A stretch of 64,000 bases of DNA, from NCBI RefSeq assembly GCF_900168265.1, contig NZ_FVZF01000004.1, positions 62,001 through 126,000 on the forward strand, given 5' to 3'. The translations under genes and the position numbers were made by a program. The notes beneath the pieces were generated by a model. That model was not told the origin of the DNA. It searched no databases and saw only the letters and a list, made by a program, of their open reading frames with translations. Below are positions 9,028 to 17,608 of this stretch, in pieces (position 1 is the first letter of the stretch; every line of letters starts with the position of its first letter). The stretch is from Salegentibacter salarius (GTDB taxonomy: Bacteria > Bacteroidota > Bacteroidia > Flavobacteriales > Flavobacteriaceae).

Positions 9028-10058
9028 ATAAATCCATGTTCCTTTGCGTGGGCCACAGCTTCCTGTGAAGTTTCCACCATAAGCACCGGCGTGGTTTCAA
9101 AATTATCTATAATACTTCGCACACGGTTCATTTGCTTTTTATGCTTTACACTTCGTAGGTAGATGGCCATAATCCTATCTGGATATTGTGCTGCAATTTC
9201 AGTATAAATTGAGGCATCGTGCTCCCCACTGTCTCCAATAAGGATAAAGTCCATATTCGGATACGTTTGTAAAATATTGGTGATCTCCTTCTGCTTATGC
9301 GGCTTTTCCGGTTTTATACTTCCATCAAATGGGGTTCTGAATTTCCGAAGTAAAATTGGCCCTTTCGGGAAAGCATTGTGATCTAAAAATAATTTGAGAT
9401 ATTCATATAAATTCCACGGACTGTTACTTAAATAAAAAATTGGATTATTAGGCGTACCGTCCCGGCCTTCGTGCAATTTCTGATAAAACTCAGCCGCTCC
9501 TTTTAACGGAATTCTATCATATGCATTGGTTAACAATGAATTTTTGAGCAATCTAAGTTTTAAAAATGAAGTAACACCGGTATGTAAAATGGTATCGTCT
9601 ATATCGCTAATCACACCATATTCTGCTTCTGGATGCGGAATTAAAAAACTACCGGTAAAAGGATCTTCCAATAATTCAGTTTTCTTCCCCATTGGGCCTT
9701 TATAATAAAGATCGTAATCTAACCAGCCTTCTTCATCTGAGTGTTCTCCCAGGTTTTCCTTTATTTTATCTTCAAATAAAAAATAACCTTCAGCATTGGT
9801 TTCTGTACTCGTTTGTACTTTTCCGGGCAGGCTTAAATCTATTTTTGCTTCAGGGATTTCAAACGTATCAAACTGCTTATAAGTGGTTTTTATGGTTTTA
9901 AAAAAATTAGCATCCTGGGTAATTTTTAGCGGTTCATTATCCAATACACGTCCCTTAATATAAAGGTGAGAATGCGTGCCATAACTTCTATAAGGAGTAA
10001 TTAAGACCTGATCTATTAATTTATACCTACCGGCAAGTTTGCGTATTCTTTTCTTCAT
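9024..10058 (-). CDS. App1-type phosphatidate phosphatase domain protein (DUF2183, HAD-like)
   Basis: 344 aa. The N-terminal half is a beta-rich domain; the C-terminal half (about residues 145-300) is the App1 catalytic domain with the HAD nucleophile motif SDIDDTIL, the motif II-like FYLSNSPW and the acidic motif ILIGDSGEHD. Yeast App1 is a Mg-dependent phosphatidate phosphatase at actin patches; bacterial members are not characterised well. There is no signal peptide, so it is likely cytoplasmic. It is a single gene, transcribed towards the fatty-acid hydroxylase. Confidence 0.87.
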   Translation of the reverse strand: MKKRIRKLAGRYKLIDQVLITPYRSYGTHSHLYIKGRVLDNEPLKITQDANFFKTIKTTYKQFDTFEIPEAKIDLSLPGKVQTSTETNAEGYFLFEDKIKENLGEHSDEEGWLDYDLYYKGPMGKKTELLEDPFTGSFLIPHPEAEYGVISDIDDTILHTGVTSFLKLRLLKNSLLTNAYDRIPLKGAAEFYQKLHEGRDGTPNNPIFYLSNSPWNLYEYLKLFLDHNAFPKGPILLRKFRTPFDGSIKPEKPHKQKEITNILQTYPNMDFILIGDSGEHDASIYTEIAAQYPDRIMAIYLRSVKHKKQMNRVRSIIDNFETTPVLMVETSQEAVAHAKEHGFI

Positions 10059-10121
10059 TAATTTCCGCTTTTGGTCAAGTTAAAAATTATCAGGAAGTCG
10101 CGCCTTGCTTTTAATTAAACT

Positions 10122-12578
10122 TTAGGAAGATTCTAAGCTTTGCATAGCCTGCTCCATATCAATTCCTTTTTGGAGCACTTGTTTAAATAGATCACCTTTT
10201 TTCTGAATTCGTTGCGACATATTTTTAATGTTGAAATCCAGAATTTTGAGTCCGCTTTTTACTTCTTTCCATTCTAATGGAGCGGAAACAGGCGCACCAG
10301 GCTTTGGACGTGCACAATAGGCTGAAGCCAGGGTTTGTCCTCTTCGATTTTGTAAATAATCCAGGTAGATCTTGTCTTTTCGTTTCTTTTTAGCGCGATC
10401 CATACTGGTTATTTTTGGGACTTTATCTGCAATATAATAACACAGCAATTTGGTGAAATCGCGCGCCTCATCATAACTATAATTTCCGCCTAGCGGAATA
10501 TAAATATGAAGTCCGCTGGAACCGGAAGTTTTACAGAAACCATCAACTTTGGCTAAATCCATTACCTCTTTCGCAGCCTGGGCAACTTCAATCACTTCAT
10601 CAAAAGTATTTTTATCTGAAGGATCTAAATCTATCACCGTATAATCTGGATTATCCAGGTTATCAATTCTCGAATTCCATGGATTGATCTCTATACAACC
10701 CAAATTCGCCATATATAAAAGCGTAGCTTCGTTCTGGCAAAGTAAATATTCGATATCTTTTTCTGAAGATTCCGAATAAATCTCAGTAGTTGCTACCCAA
10801 TCTGGTAAATTCCCCTCGTTATCTTTCTGGTAAAAGCCTTGTTTTTTAATTCCATTAGGATGCCGGTGTAAATTTTGTGGCCTGTCTTTTAAATAAGGCA
10901 ACATCACTTCTGAAACCTGGATGTAATAATCTATTAAATCGTATTTCCTAAACCCGGAATCTGGCCAATACATCTTGTCCAAATTGGTAAACGGCACTTC
11001 TATACCATCTATCTCCAGGCTTTCGCCAGATTTCTTTGACGAAGCTTTTTTAGTTTTCTTTTCTTCGGAAGTTTTATTTTCAATAATTTCTTCAGCTGAA
11101 ATTTCTTCGGGATCTTTATCTTTTCTAAGAGCTTTAAAAACGGGATGTCGCAGTTTTCCTGTTTTTGTAATTTCCGAATACTTTACCTCAGCAATCAAAT
11201 CGGGGCGCATCCAAACCGGTTCTCTCCCTTTTAAATTTATTTTTTCTGAAAAAGGAGAGGTTTTACGTTCTCGGCTTTTAAACTTTTTCAACAATGCTTT
11301 CTGTTCATCATTTGAAAAACCGGTCCCGCAGTTCCCTATATATTTTAGTTCCTCATCCTCGTAAGCGCCCATAATCAAAGAACCAAAAACAGCGCCTTCT
11401 GAAGTGGTGTATCCGCAAATAAGCACTTCCCGGGAATTATCGGCCTTTATTTTTAGCCATTTTTCAGTTCTATAGCCGGGAGAATAGGTAGCATCGGCTT
11501 TCTTCGCAATCACACCTTCCATCCCTGAATCTATGGCTTTCTTATAAAAAGCGGTGCCCATACCTTCAATATGGTCGCAATAGTCAACCATGTCCAGGTC
11601 TTCCAATACTTCAGGGATTAAACTTTTTCGTTCTAAAAGCGGCAGATCTAACATAGAATGACCGTTAAGAAAAAGCATATCGAAGACATAGAAACGCAGG
11701 CTTCCGGGAGTATTTTCATCGTAATTTTGTAAAGCCTGAAATTGTGAAATTCCATCTTTATTTAAAACCACAATTTCGCCGTCTAAAATCACATTATTTT
11801 CTACCTTTTCTAAATCCTTTACCAGTTTTGGAAATTTAGAATTAAAGGAAATCCCATTGCGGGAATAGAGATCAACCTTGCCGTCTTCAATATGCGCCAG
11901 GGCGCGATAACCATCCCATTTTAACTCGTAAATCCAATCTGGATCGTTAAATATTTTCTTGCCGGTGGTAGCGAGCATCGGTTTTATAAATTCTGAAGGA
12001 TTTATTTTTCTAACTTTTCCTTCAGGTTTTTTATCGGCTTTATTTTGGCTCTTTTTTTCAGTAAAAACTTCCGCATCATAATCCAGATCGGTAGAGTAAT
12101 CATCGTTCTTTTTAATAAGTAGCCACTGGTTCTTTTTATCACCTCGCTTAGTTTTAACCAAAGCAAATTCACCTTTAATCTTGCTGCCGGTAAAAACGAT
12201 TTTCAGGTTACCATCTTCCCATTGTGCTTCAAGGTTATCTTTGGTTTTTGCAGCGGCTTTAAAAGTGCCTTTATCCCAAATCTGCATCTCCCCTGCTCCA
12301 TAATTTCCTTTTGGGATTGTACCTTCAAAATCTAAATATTTAACGGGATGATCTTCAGTTTCAATTGCCAGGCGTTTATCTTTAGGATTCATTGAAGGGC
12401 CTTTTGGCACGGCCCAACTTTTAAGAACGCCTTCCATTTCCAGACGTAGGTCATAATGCAATCGCGTGGCTTCGTGCCGCTGAATTACAAACCGCCCACG
12501 ATTTTCGGTAGAAAAATCGGCGCCGGGTTCTGGCGTGTTTTTAAAGTTTCGCTTTTTTTTATAATCGGCTAAACTCAT
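10122..12578 (-). CDS. ligD: DNA ligase D (phosphoesterase-ligase-polymerase)
   Basis: 818 aa, with the three classic domains in the order PE-LIG-POL. The 3'-phosphoesterase domain (about 1-160) has HEATRLHYDLRLE, i.e. the expected H35, H41, D43 and R45. The ATP-dependent ligase domain (about 197-500) has the adenylated lysine in ELKWDGYR (K220). An acidic/Lys-rich linker at ~490-520 leads to the archaeo-eukaryotic primase-like polymerase domain (about 525-810), whose catalytic acids are in IDLDPSD. All active-site motifs are intact, so a functional end-joining enzyme is likely. It sits 3 bp downstream of ku, making a two-protein NHEJ operon. Confidence 0.97.
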   Translation of the reverse strand: MSLADYKKKRNFKNTPEPGADFSTENRGRFVIQRHEATRLHYDLRLEMEGVLKSWAVPKGPSMNPKDKRLAIETEDHPVKYLDFEGTIPKGNYGAGEMQIWDKGTFKAAAKTKDNLEAQWEDGNLKIVFTGSKIKGEFALVKTKRGDKKNQWLLIKKNDDYSTDLDYDAEVFTEKKSQNKADKKPEGKVRKINPSEFIKPMLATTGKKIFNDPDWIYELKWDGYRALAHIEDGKVDLYSRNGISFNSKFPKLVKDLEKVENNVILDGEIVVLNKDGISQFQALQNYDENTPGSLRFYVFDMLFLNGHSMLDLPLLERKSLIPEVLEDLDMVDYCDHIEGMGTAFYKKAIDSGMEGVIAKKADATYSPGYRTEKWLKIKADNSREVLICGYTTSEGAVFGSLIMGAYEDEELKYIGNCGTGFSNDEQKALLKKFKSRERKTSPFSEKINLKGREPVWMRPDLIAEVKYSEITKTGKLRHPVFKALRKDKDPEEISAEEIIENKTSEEKKTKKASSKKSGESLEIDGIEVPFTNLDKMYWPDSGFRKYDLIDYYIQVSEVMLPYLKDRPQNLHRHPNGIKKQGFYQKDNEGNLPDWVATTEIYSESSEKDIEYLLCQNEATLLYMANLGCIEINPWNSRIDNLDNPDYTVIDLDPSDKNTFDEVIEVAQAAKEVMDLAKVDGFCKTSGSSGLHIYIPLGGNYSYDEARDFTKLLCYYIADKVPKITSMDRAKKKRKDKIYLDYLQNRRGQTLASAYCARPKPGAPVSAPLEWKEVKSGLKILDFNIKNMSQRIQKKGDLFKQVLQKGIDMEQAMQSLESS

Positions 12579-12581
12579 CTT

Positions 12582-13361
12582 TTAGGATGCTTTAGACTTT
12601 TTCTTTTTATCAAGACTGGCCTTTAATTTTGCCATAAGATCTTTTGCCTCTGTAGGCTCATCTCTAAATTTCTGTGGTTTAGGTTTTTTTCCGGTACTTT
12701 TAGATTCAATAATTTTCATTAATTGATCATTATAAACATCTTTATATTTATCTGGATCAAACTTCGTCGTGTATTGATCTATTAACGAAATAGCCATATC
12801 TACTTCTTTCTTGGCAACTTTGGCTTTGGGAAGTTTTATATCTTTTGTCTCCCTAATTTCTTCTGCAAACCTAATTACGTGTAAGACCAGGGCTTTATCG
12901 TAAACACCAACCAAACTCAAGTGTTCTTTTTGCCGCATTACAAAAGTAGCCACACCTAATTTTCCGGTTTTTTTAAGCGCATCACGAAGCAGATTATAGG
13001 ATTTCCCACCCTCTTTTTGCGGCTCCAGGAAGTAAGGCTTTTTATAAAGAACTTCTGCCACTTCATCCTCTTCCACAAATTCTTCAATATCTATGGTTTT
13101 ACTTTTTTTGAGGTTGGCATTTTCAAAATCTTCTTTCTCTAAAACCACGTAATCCTCATCGTCCCGCTTAAAGCCTTTTACGATGTCTTTCCATTCCACT
13201 TCTTTCCCGGTATCTTCATTTACCCTTTTGTAACGAATACGGGCGTTATCGTGCCGATCTAACATATCTAGATCGAGTTTTCTGCTTTCGGAAGCAGAAT
13301 ATAATTTTACCGGGATAGAAACCAGTCCGAAGCTAATAGAGCCATTCCATATAGATCTCAT
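12582..13361 (-). CDS. ku: Ku protein, non-homologous end joining
   Basis: 259 aa, usual size for bacterial Ku. It opens with MRSIWNGSISFGLVSIPVKLY and continues through the Ku core (RIRYKRVNEDTGKEVEW, MDIEEFV-type strand, YFLEP, LVGVYDKALVLHVIRF) to a Lys-rich C-terminal tail (KKKKSKAS) of the kind that contacts DNA and LigD. The homodimer encircles DNA ends and recruits LigD, encoded 3 bp downstream. The small Rho_N gene ends 1 bp downstream of the upstream side of this gene, so all three are probably transcribed together. Confidence 0.96.
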   Translation of the reverse strand: MRSIWNGSISFGLVSIPVKLYSASESRKLDLDMLDRHDNARIRYKRVNEDTGKEVEWKDIVKGFKRDDEDYVVLEKEDFENANLKKSKTIDIEEFVEEDEVAEVLYKKPYFLEPQKEGGKSYNLLRDALKKTGKLGVATFVMRQKEHLSLVGVYDKALVLHVIRFAEEIRETKDIKLPKAKVAKKEVDMAISLIDQYTTKFDPDKYKDVYNDQLMKIIESKSTGKKPKPQKFRDEPTEAKDLMAKLKASLDKKKKSKAS

Positions 13362-13362
13362 T

Positions 13363-13611
13363 CTAGTGGTTTCTAAGGGCTTTAATCAATTCATCCTTAC
13401 TCATATCGCTTCTGCCTTCAATCCCAATTTCCTGGGCTTTCTCATACAGTTCCTCTTTGGTGCGCTCTTCATATTTATCGGCCTTTCCACCTTTCTTGCC
13501 AGATTTAGAATCATTGGCAATTCTTGCAGCTTTAGATTTGCTCATTCCCTCATCCCGAAGTTCCTCGTACTGTTCATCGTTTTTAATTGATGGTCCATGA
13601 TCTTTAGCCAT
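13363..13611 (-). CDS. Small Rho_N/SAP-like domain protein upstream of ku
   Basis: 82 aa from the ATG at 13611 (a TTG three codons further upstream is possible but less likely). The N-terminal half (KDHGPSIKNDEQYEELRDEG, then a Ser/Lys/Gly-rich basic stretch) resembles the DUF7218 family; the C-terminal 35 residues (YEERTKEELYEKAQEIGIEG, then MSKDELIKALR) form a Rho termination factor N-terminal/SAP-like helical nucleic-acid-binding module. It is the first gene before ku and ligD with only a 1-bp gap, so an accessory role in end joining is plausible but unproven. Confidence 0.75.
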   Translation of the reverse strand: MAKDHGPSIKNDEQYEELRDEGMSKSKAARIANDSKSGKKGGKADKYEERTKEELYEKAQEIGIEGRSDMSKDELIKALRNH

Positions 13612-13818
13612 AATATTCAATTTTAATTTATGTTTCTTTTCTACTTAAAATTAAAGCAATTACCGCGGAAGCTTAGTTGTAGCTTTGTTAAAATTGAAAA
13701 GGCCTTCAGCTTCAAAACTTTAAGGAATAATCAACAAAGCTTTATCACTCATTTAACTTGGCTTAAACCACTTTGCACATAAATTTATCTAACAATTTTA
13801 ACCATTAAATATCTAAAT

Positions 13819-14301
13819 ATGAAAAAGTTAGAAGATCTATTTGAACACCAATTAAAAGACCTTTACAGTGCCGAAAGCCAGTTAGTAAAAGCTTTACCTA
13901 AAATGGTGAAAGCTGCCAATGATGAAAAGTTAAAAAAAGCTTTTGAAGACCATTTGGAAGAAACCAAAGAGCACAAAAAGCGTTTGGAAGAAATTAGTAA
14001 AGAATTGGGCTTTAAGCCTACCGGCCAAGAATGTAAAGCTATGAAAGGTCTTATAGAAGAGGCTGAAGCTTTCTTAAAAGAAGATGCCGAAGATGATGTA
14101 AGAGATGCAGGAATTATTGCAGACGCCCAACGGGTTGAGCATTATGAAATATCAGGCTACGGTACTGTGGTAAGATACGCCAAAAAATTAGGCCATAAGG
14201 ATGCAGCAAAAACATTGCAAAAAACCCTTGATGAAGAATATACCGCCGATGAAAACCTGAATAAACTTGCAGAAAAACGCGTAAATAAAAAGGCTAAATA
14301 A
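13819..14301 (+). CDS. DUF892 (YciE/YciF) ferritin-like stress protein
   Basis: 160 aa, almost entirely helical: LEDLFEHQLKDLYSAESQLVKALPKM is the family start, with further ferritin-like helices containing E/H pairs (HLEETKEHKKRLEEI; AQRVEHYEISGYGTVVRYA; LDEEYTADENLNKLA). YciF-type proteins form dimeric four-helix bundles and are induced by osmotic, envelope or oxidative stress; a di-metal function is suspected. It is divergent from the NHEJ genes across ~200 bp, in keeping with a shared stress theme. The Lys-rich tail is typical. Confidence 0.9.
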   Translation: MKKLEDLFEHQLKDLYSAESQLVKALPKMVKAANDEKLKKAFEDHLEETKEHKKRLEEISKELGFKPTGQECKAMKGLIEEAEAFLKEDAEDDVRDAGIIADAQRVEHYEISGYGTVVRYAKKLGHKDAAKTLQKTLDEEYTADENLNKLAEKRVNKKAK

Positions 14302-14315
14302 CTCCTTTTTTAATA

Positions 14316-14455
14316 AGAAAAGAGGCTGTTTGAATCTTTGTGAAATCGTAATCCTGAACTTGTTTCAGGATCTAACATGATTATAAATTATTTCAAGTTA
14401 GAAGCTGAAACAAGTTCAGCTTGACGAAGACAAGAATAATCAAACAGCCTCTTTT
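14316..14455 (+). terminator. Terminator hairpin split by a dispersed repeat in its loop
   Basis: The arms AGAAAAGAGGCTGTTTGA (14316-14333) and TCAAACAGCCTCTTTT (14440-14455) are complementary over 16 bp and followed by TATTTTTTA. Instead of a short loop they enclose ~106 nt containing a complete copy of the two-hairpin repeat (14350-14426). It follows the DUF892 stop and also precedes the convergent hppA 3' end. Confidence 0.6.
14350..14426 (-). repeat. Two-hairpin dispersed repeat, copy 1
   Basis: Read on the minus strand: CGTCAAGCTGAACTTGTTTCAGCTTCTAA, about 20 variable bases, then TTAGATCCTGAAACAAGTTCAGGATT. Each half is its own hairpin (AGCTGAAC.. and ATCCTGAA..), and the two halves are imperfectly related. 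The same unit recurs at 34419-34480 and 48707-48798 in plus orientation. Confidence 0.8.
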
Positions 14456-14476
14456 ATTTTTTAAAACCTGAAACTA

Positions 14477-16912
14477 TCAGGCTTTATCTTTTAAGTCCTG
14501 TACCTGTTTTTCAACTTCAGCTTCAGTACCGATAAAGGTTTTTTGCTGAACTGTGGTTTTTCCTTTTTTAGTAGTGGTAATTCTTACTTTAGCAATAGTT
14601 TCACCTCCTTCGGAAGTCATATTCACCTGAACTTCTTTTGAAATATCTTCAGCTATAACTTCTGTATTTATAGTGTTTTCCATTCCTACAGAAATCTCCT
14701 CGTTAGGAATATCACCTTCGGTATGACCACCTAAAATTGGGGCGATCACTAAACCAATTAAACAGGTTAATTTTATTAAAATGTTCATCGAAGGGCCTGA
14801 AGTATCTTTAAAAGGATCACCAACTGTATCTCCGGTTACTGCCGCTTTATGGGCCTCAGAACCTTTGTAAGTCATTTCCCCATTAATCATTACTCCTGCT
14901 TCAAAAGATTTTTTAGCATTATCCCAGGCACCACCTGCGTTATTTTGGAAAATTGCCCAAAGCACTCCGCTTACCGTAACCCCGGCCATATAACCTCCAA
15001 GCATTTCAGCGATCAATACATTTTCATATCCAAAAAGCATTGGGATCAGGGCGATCGCGATAGGAAAACCAATGGTTAAAACTCCCGGCAACAACATTTC
15101 TTTTAAGGCTGCTTCGGTAGAAATAGCGACACATTTATCATATTCAGGTTTCGCAGTTCCTTCCATAATTCCGGGAATACTTTTAAACTGTCGTCTAACT
15201 TCTTCCACCATTTTCATCGCTGCTTTCCCAACAGATTTCATTGCTAATGCCGAAAAAACAACCGGCACCATTCCGCCAATAAACAACATCGCTAAAACAG
15301 GAGCTTTAAAAATATTGATCCCGTCAATCCCAGTAAAAGTTACGTATGCAGCAAAAAGCGCTAAAGAAGTAAGTGCTGCTGAAGCGATGGCAAAACCTTT
15401 ACCGGTAGCTGCTGTGGTGTTTCCTACGGAATCCAGGATATCTGTACGTTCTCTAACTTCAGCTGGAAGTTCGCTCATTTCAGCAATCCCTCCTGCATTA
15501 TCTGCAATAGGTCCAAAGGCATCAATTGCCAATTGCATGGCAGTAGTCGCCATCATTGCTGAAGCTGCAAGCGCAACCCCATAGAATCCGGCGAAAGCGT
15601 AAGAAGCCCAAATTGCGAACGCAAACAATAAAACCGAAAGAAATGTTGAAATCATCCCGGTAGCTAAGCCGGCAATAATATTTGTTCCGGCTCCCGTACT
15701 GGAATTTTGAACGATAGAAAGCACCGGTTTTTTCCCTAGTCCTGTATAGTATTCTGTTACTGCTGAAATTACACCACCAACAACAATTCCTACTAAACAT
15801 GCATAAAACACTCTGATTGATGCGATATCCATATATTCAAAACCTTCGGCTCCTCCAACAAAAAAGCCCATAGTTAGGGTTTCTTTGGGAAGCATCCAGG
15901 TTACCAGAAAATAACTGGCCACCGCAACAAGAGCTATAGCCGTCCAGTTTCCAATATTTAATGCTTTTTGAACCTCGGCTTCTTTAGCCGAGTTACTGCT
16001 AATTTTCACTAATAAGGTTCCGATTATGGAGATTATAATTCCGGCGCCGGCAATAGCCATAGGCAGTAAAATAGGTCCAATTCCGCCAAATCCGGCATCG
16101 ACGATATTTCCGCCCATATCTTCAATAATATAGTTTCCTAAAACCATCGCGGCAAGAACGGTCGCTACATAACTTCCAAAGAGATCGGCACCCATTCCGG
16201 CAACATCCCCAACATTATCCCCCACGTTATCGGCAATGGTTGCAGGGTTACGAGGATCGTCTTCAGGAATTCCTGCTTCAACTTTACCAACCAGATCGGC
16301 TCCAACATCGGCCGCTTTGGTGTAGATTCCTCCACCCACACGGGCAAACAAAGCTATAGATTCAGCTCCAAGGGAAAAACCGGCAAGGGTTTCCAGGACT
16401 ACCGTCATTTGTGTAGTATTGGTCCATTCGCCCCCCATAAAATAATGAAAGAAAAGAATAAAAAAACCGGTAAGTCCCAATACTGCAAGACCGGCAACGC
16501 CAAGCCCCATAACGGTTCCGCCACCAAAAGAAACTTTTAATGCCTGTGGCAAACTTGTTCTGGCCGCCTGTGTGGTTCTAACATTAGTTTTTGTGGCGAT
16601 TTTCATTCCCATGTTTCCGGCAAGGGCAGAGAAAAACGCGCCAAAGATAAAAGCAACGATAATCAGGTAATGCGTGGTTGGCACTACATAAGCAATAGCA
16701 GCTAGCGCAATACTGGCTCCTACCACAAAAAAACTAAGCAATTTATATTCTGCATTTAAAAAGGCGAGCGCCCCTTCGTAGATGTGTGAAGAAATATCTT
16801 TCATCTTGCCGTCTCCGGCATCCTGTTTAAGTACCCAGGAACGTTTGGCCCACATAAAAGCGAGGCCAACGACTGCAAGTATTGCAGGCATATAAATCAT
16901 CATTGATTCCAT
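14477..16912 (-). CDS. hppA: Membrane-bound, K+-dependent ion-translocating pyrophosphatase
   Basis: 811 aa, about 16 membrane helices. It hydrolyses PPi and pumps H+ and/or Na+ out of the cytoplasm. The pyrophosphate-binding acidic motifs are present (GGGIYTKAADVGADLVGKVE with EDDPRNPATIADNVGDNVGD, and DAFGPIADNAGG). The key motif reads GNTTAATGKGFA, with Ala where K+-independent enzymes have Lys, so it belongs to the K+-dependent class. An unusual ~65-residue hydrophilic C-terminal extension (about 745-811) follows the last helix. H+ versus Na+ specificity cannot be read safely. It lies downstream of the soluble pyrophosphatase gene, with a terminator between them. Confidence 0.95.
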   Translation of the reverse strand: MESMMIYMPAILAVVGLAFMWAKRSWVLKQDAGDGKMKDISSHIYEGALAFLNAEYKLLSFFVVGASIALAAIAYVVPTTHYLIIVAFIFGAFFSALAGNMGMKIATKTNVRTTQAARTSLPQALKVSFGGGTVMGLGVAGLAVLGLTGFFILFFHYFMGGEWTNTTQMTVVLETLAGFSLGAESIALFARVGGGIYTKAADVGADLVGKVEAGIPEDDPRNPATIADNVGDNVGDVAGMGADLFGSYVATVLAAMVLGNYIIEDMGGNIVDAGFGGIGPILLPMAIAGAGIIISIIGTLLVKISSNSAKEAEVQKALNIGNWTAIALVAVASYFLVTWMLPKETLTMGFFVGGAEGFEYMDIASIRVFYACLVGIVVGGVISAVTEYYTGLGKKPVLSIVQNSSTGAGTNIIAGLATGMISTFLSVLLFAFAIWASYAFAGFYGVALAASAMMATTAMQLAIDAFGPIADNAGGIAEMSELPAEVRERTDILDSVGNTTAATGKGFAIASAALTSLALFAAYVTFTGIDGINIFKAPVLAMLFIGGMVPVVFSALAMKSVGKAAMKMVEEVRRQFKSIPGIMEGTAKPEYDKCVAISTEAALKEMLLPGVLTIGFPIAIALIPMLFGYENVLIAEMLGGYMAGVTVSGVLWAIFQNNAGGAWDNAKKSFEAGVMINGEMTYKGSEAHKAAVTGDTVGDPFKDTSGPSMNILIKLTCLIGLVIAPILGGHTEGDIPNEEISVGMENTINTEVIAEDISKEVQVNMTSEGGETIAKVRITTTKKGKTTVQQKTFIGTEAEVEKQVQDLKDKA

Positions 16913-16966
16913 ATTAATTGTTAAGTTTTAGTTAATATGGCTAATGTAGTAAATCAATGATAATTA

Positions 16967-17000
16967 AAAAAGCAATAACTTTTTAAGGTTATTGCTTTTA
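16967..17000 (-). terminator. Terminator downstream of soluble pyrophosphatase
   Basis: Perfect 12-bp stem AAAGCAATAACC-type with a 6-8 nt loop and, on the minus strand, a T-rich tail (complement of TTAAAAAAG). It separates ppa from hppA, which are on the same strand, so they are probably independent transcripts. Confidence 0.7.
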
Positions 17001-17025
17001 AATCATCAAAATTATATGATTGAAA

Positions 17026-17544
17026 TTATGGTTGTATTCCAAACTGGCCTTTATCACCATCAAAATTCTCAAATCGCTCTACACATTGTTTTATAATTTC
17101 ACGAGCTTCTGATGCATCTCCCCAACCACCAACATCAACTTTCTTCTTTTCAAGATCTTTATAAACCTTAAAGAAGTGTTCAATTTCTTTAATCATGTGG
17201 CCATTTAATTCTTTTAGATCATTCAATCTATTCCAGATAGGATCTGAAATTGGCACACAAATAATTTTTTCATCCGGTCCTTTTTCATCGGCCATGTGGA
17301 AAACGCCAATTGGCTTTACTTCCATCACAACACCAGGGAAAGTTGGCTCACTTACCAATACCAAAACATCTAATGGATCGCTATCCTGCGCAAGGGTATT
17401 TGGAATAAAACCGTAATCGGCCGGGTACATCATTGAAGAAAAGATCATCCTATCGTAACGGACTTTCTTCAATTTAAAATCGTACTCATATTTGTTTCTA
17501 CTCCCTTTCGGGATCTCTATTAATACATCAAAACTATCTGACAT
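17026..17544 (-). CDS. ppa: Family I inorganic pyrophosphatase
   Basis: 172 aa. It hydrolyses cytoplasmic PPi, pulling biosynthetic reactions forward. Family I residues are visible: EIPKGSRNKYEYD (Lys and Glu of the active site), YPADYGFIPNT, and the metal-binding signature DSDPLDVLVL; the C-terminal part has WGDASEAREII. Its presence beside hppA gives the cell both a soluble, energy-dissipating enzyme and an ion-pumping one. Start ATG at 17544 is supported by an A-rich leader. Confidence 0.95.
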   Translation of the reverse strand: MSDSFDVLIEIPKGSRNKYEYDFKLKKVRYDRMIFSSMMYPADYGFIPNTLAQDSDPLDVLVLVSEPTFPGVVMEVKPIGVFHMADEKGPDEKIICVPISDPIWNRLNDLKELNGHMIKEIEHFFKVYKDLEKKKVDVGGWGDASEAREIIKQCVERFENFDGDKGQFGIQP

Positions 17545-17608
17545 TTTCTTTCTTTTTTCTCATTTAAGGGCGGCAAATATAGTGAAAATCAATATTAATT
17601 CGGTGTAT

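Noticed and set aside
15072-15584. 170-residue plus-strand reading frame antisense to hppA
   Set aside because: It is a shadow of the strongly conserved pyrophosphatase frame, has no own start signals and no recognisable protein pattern.
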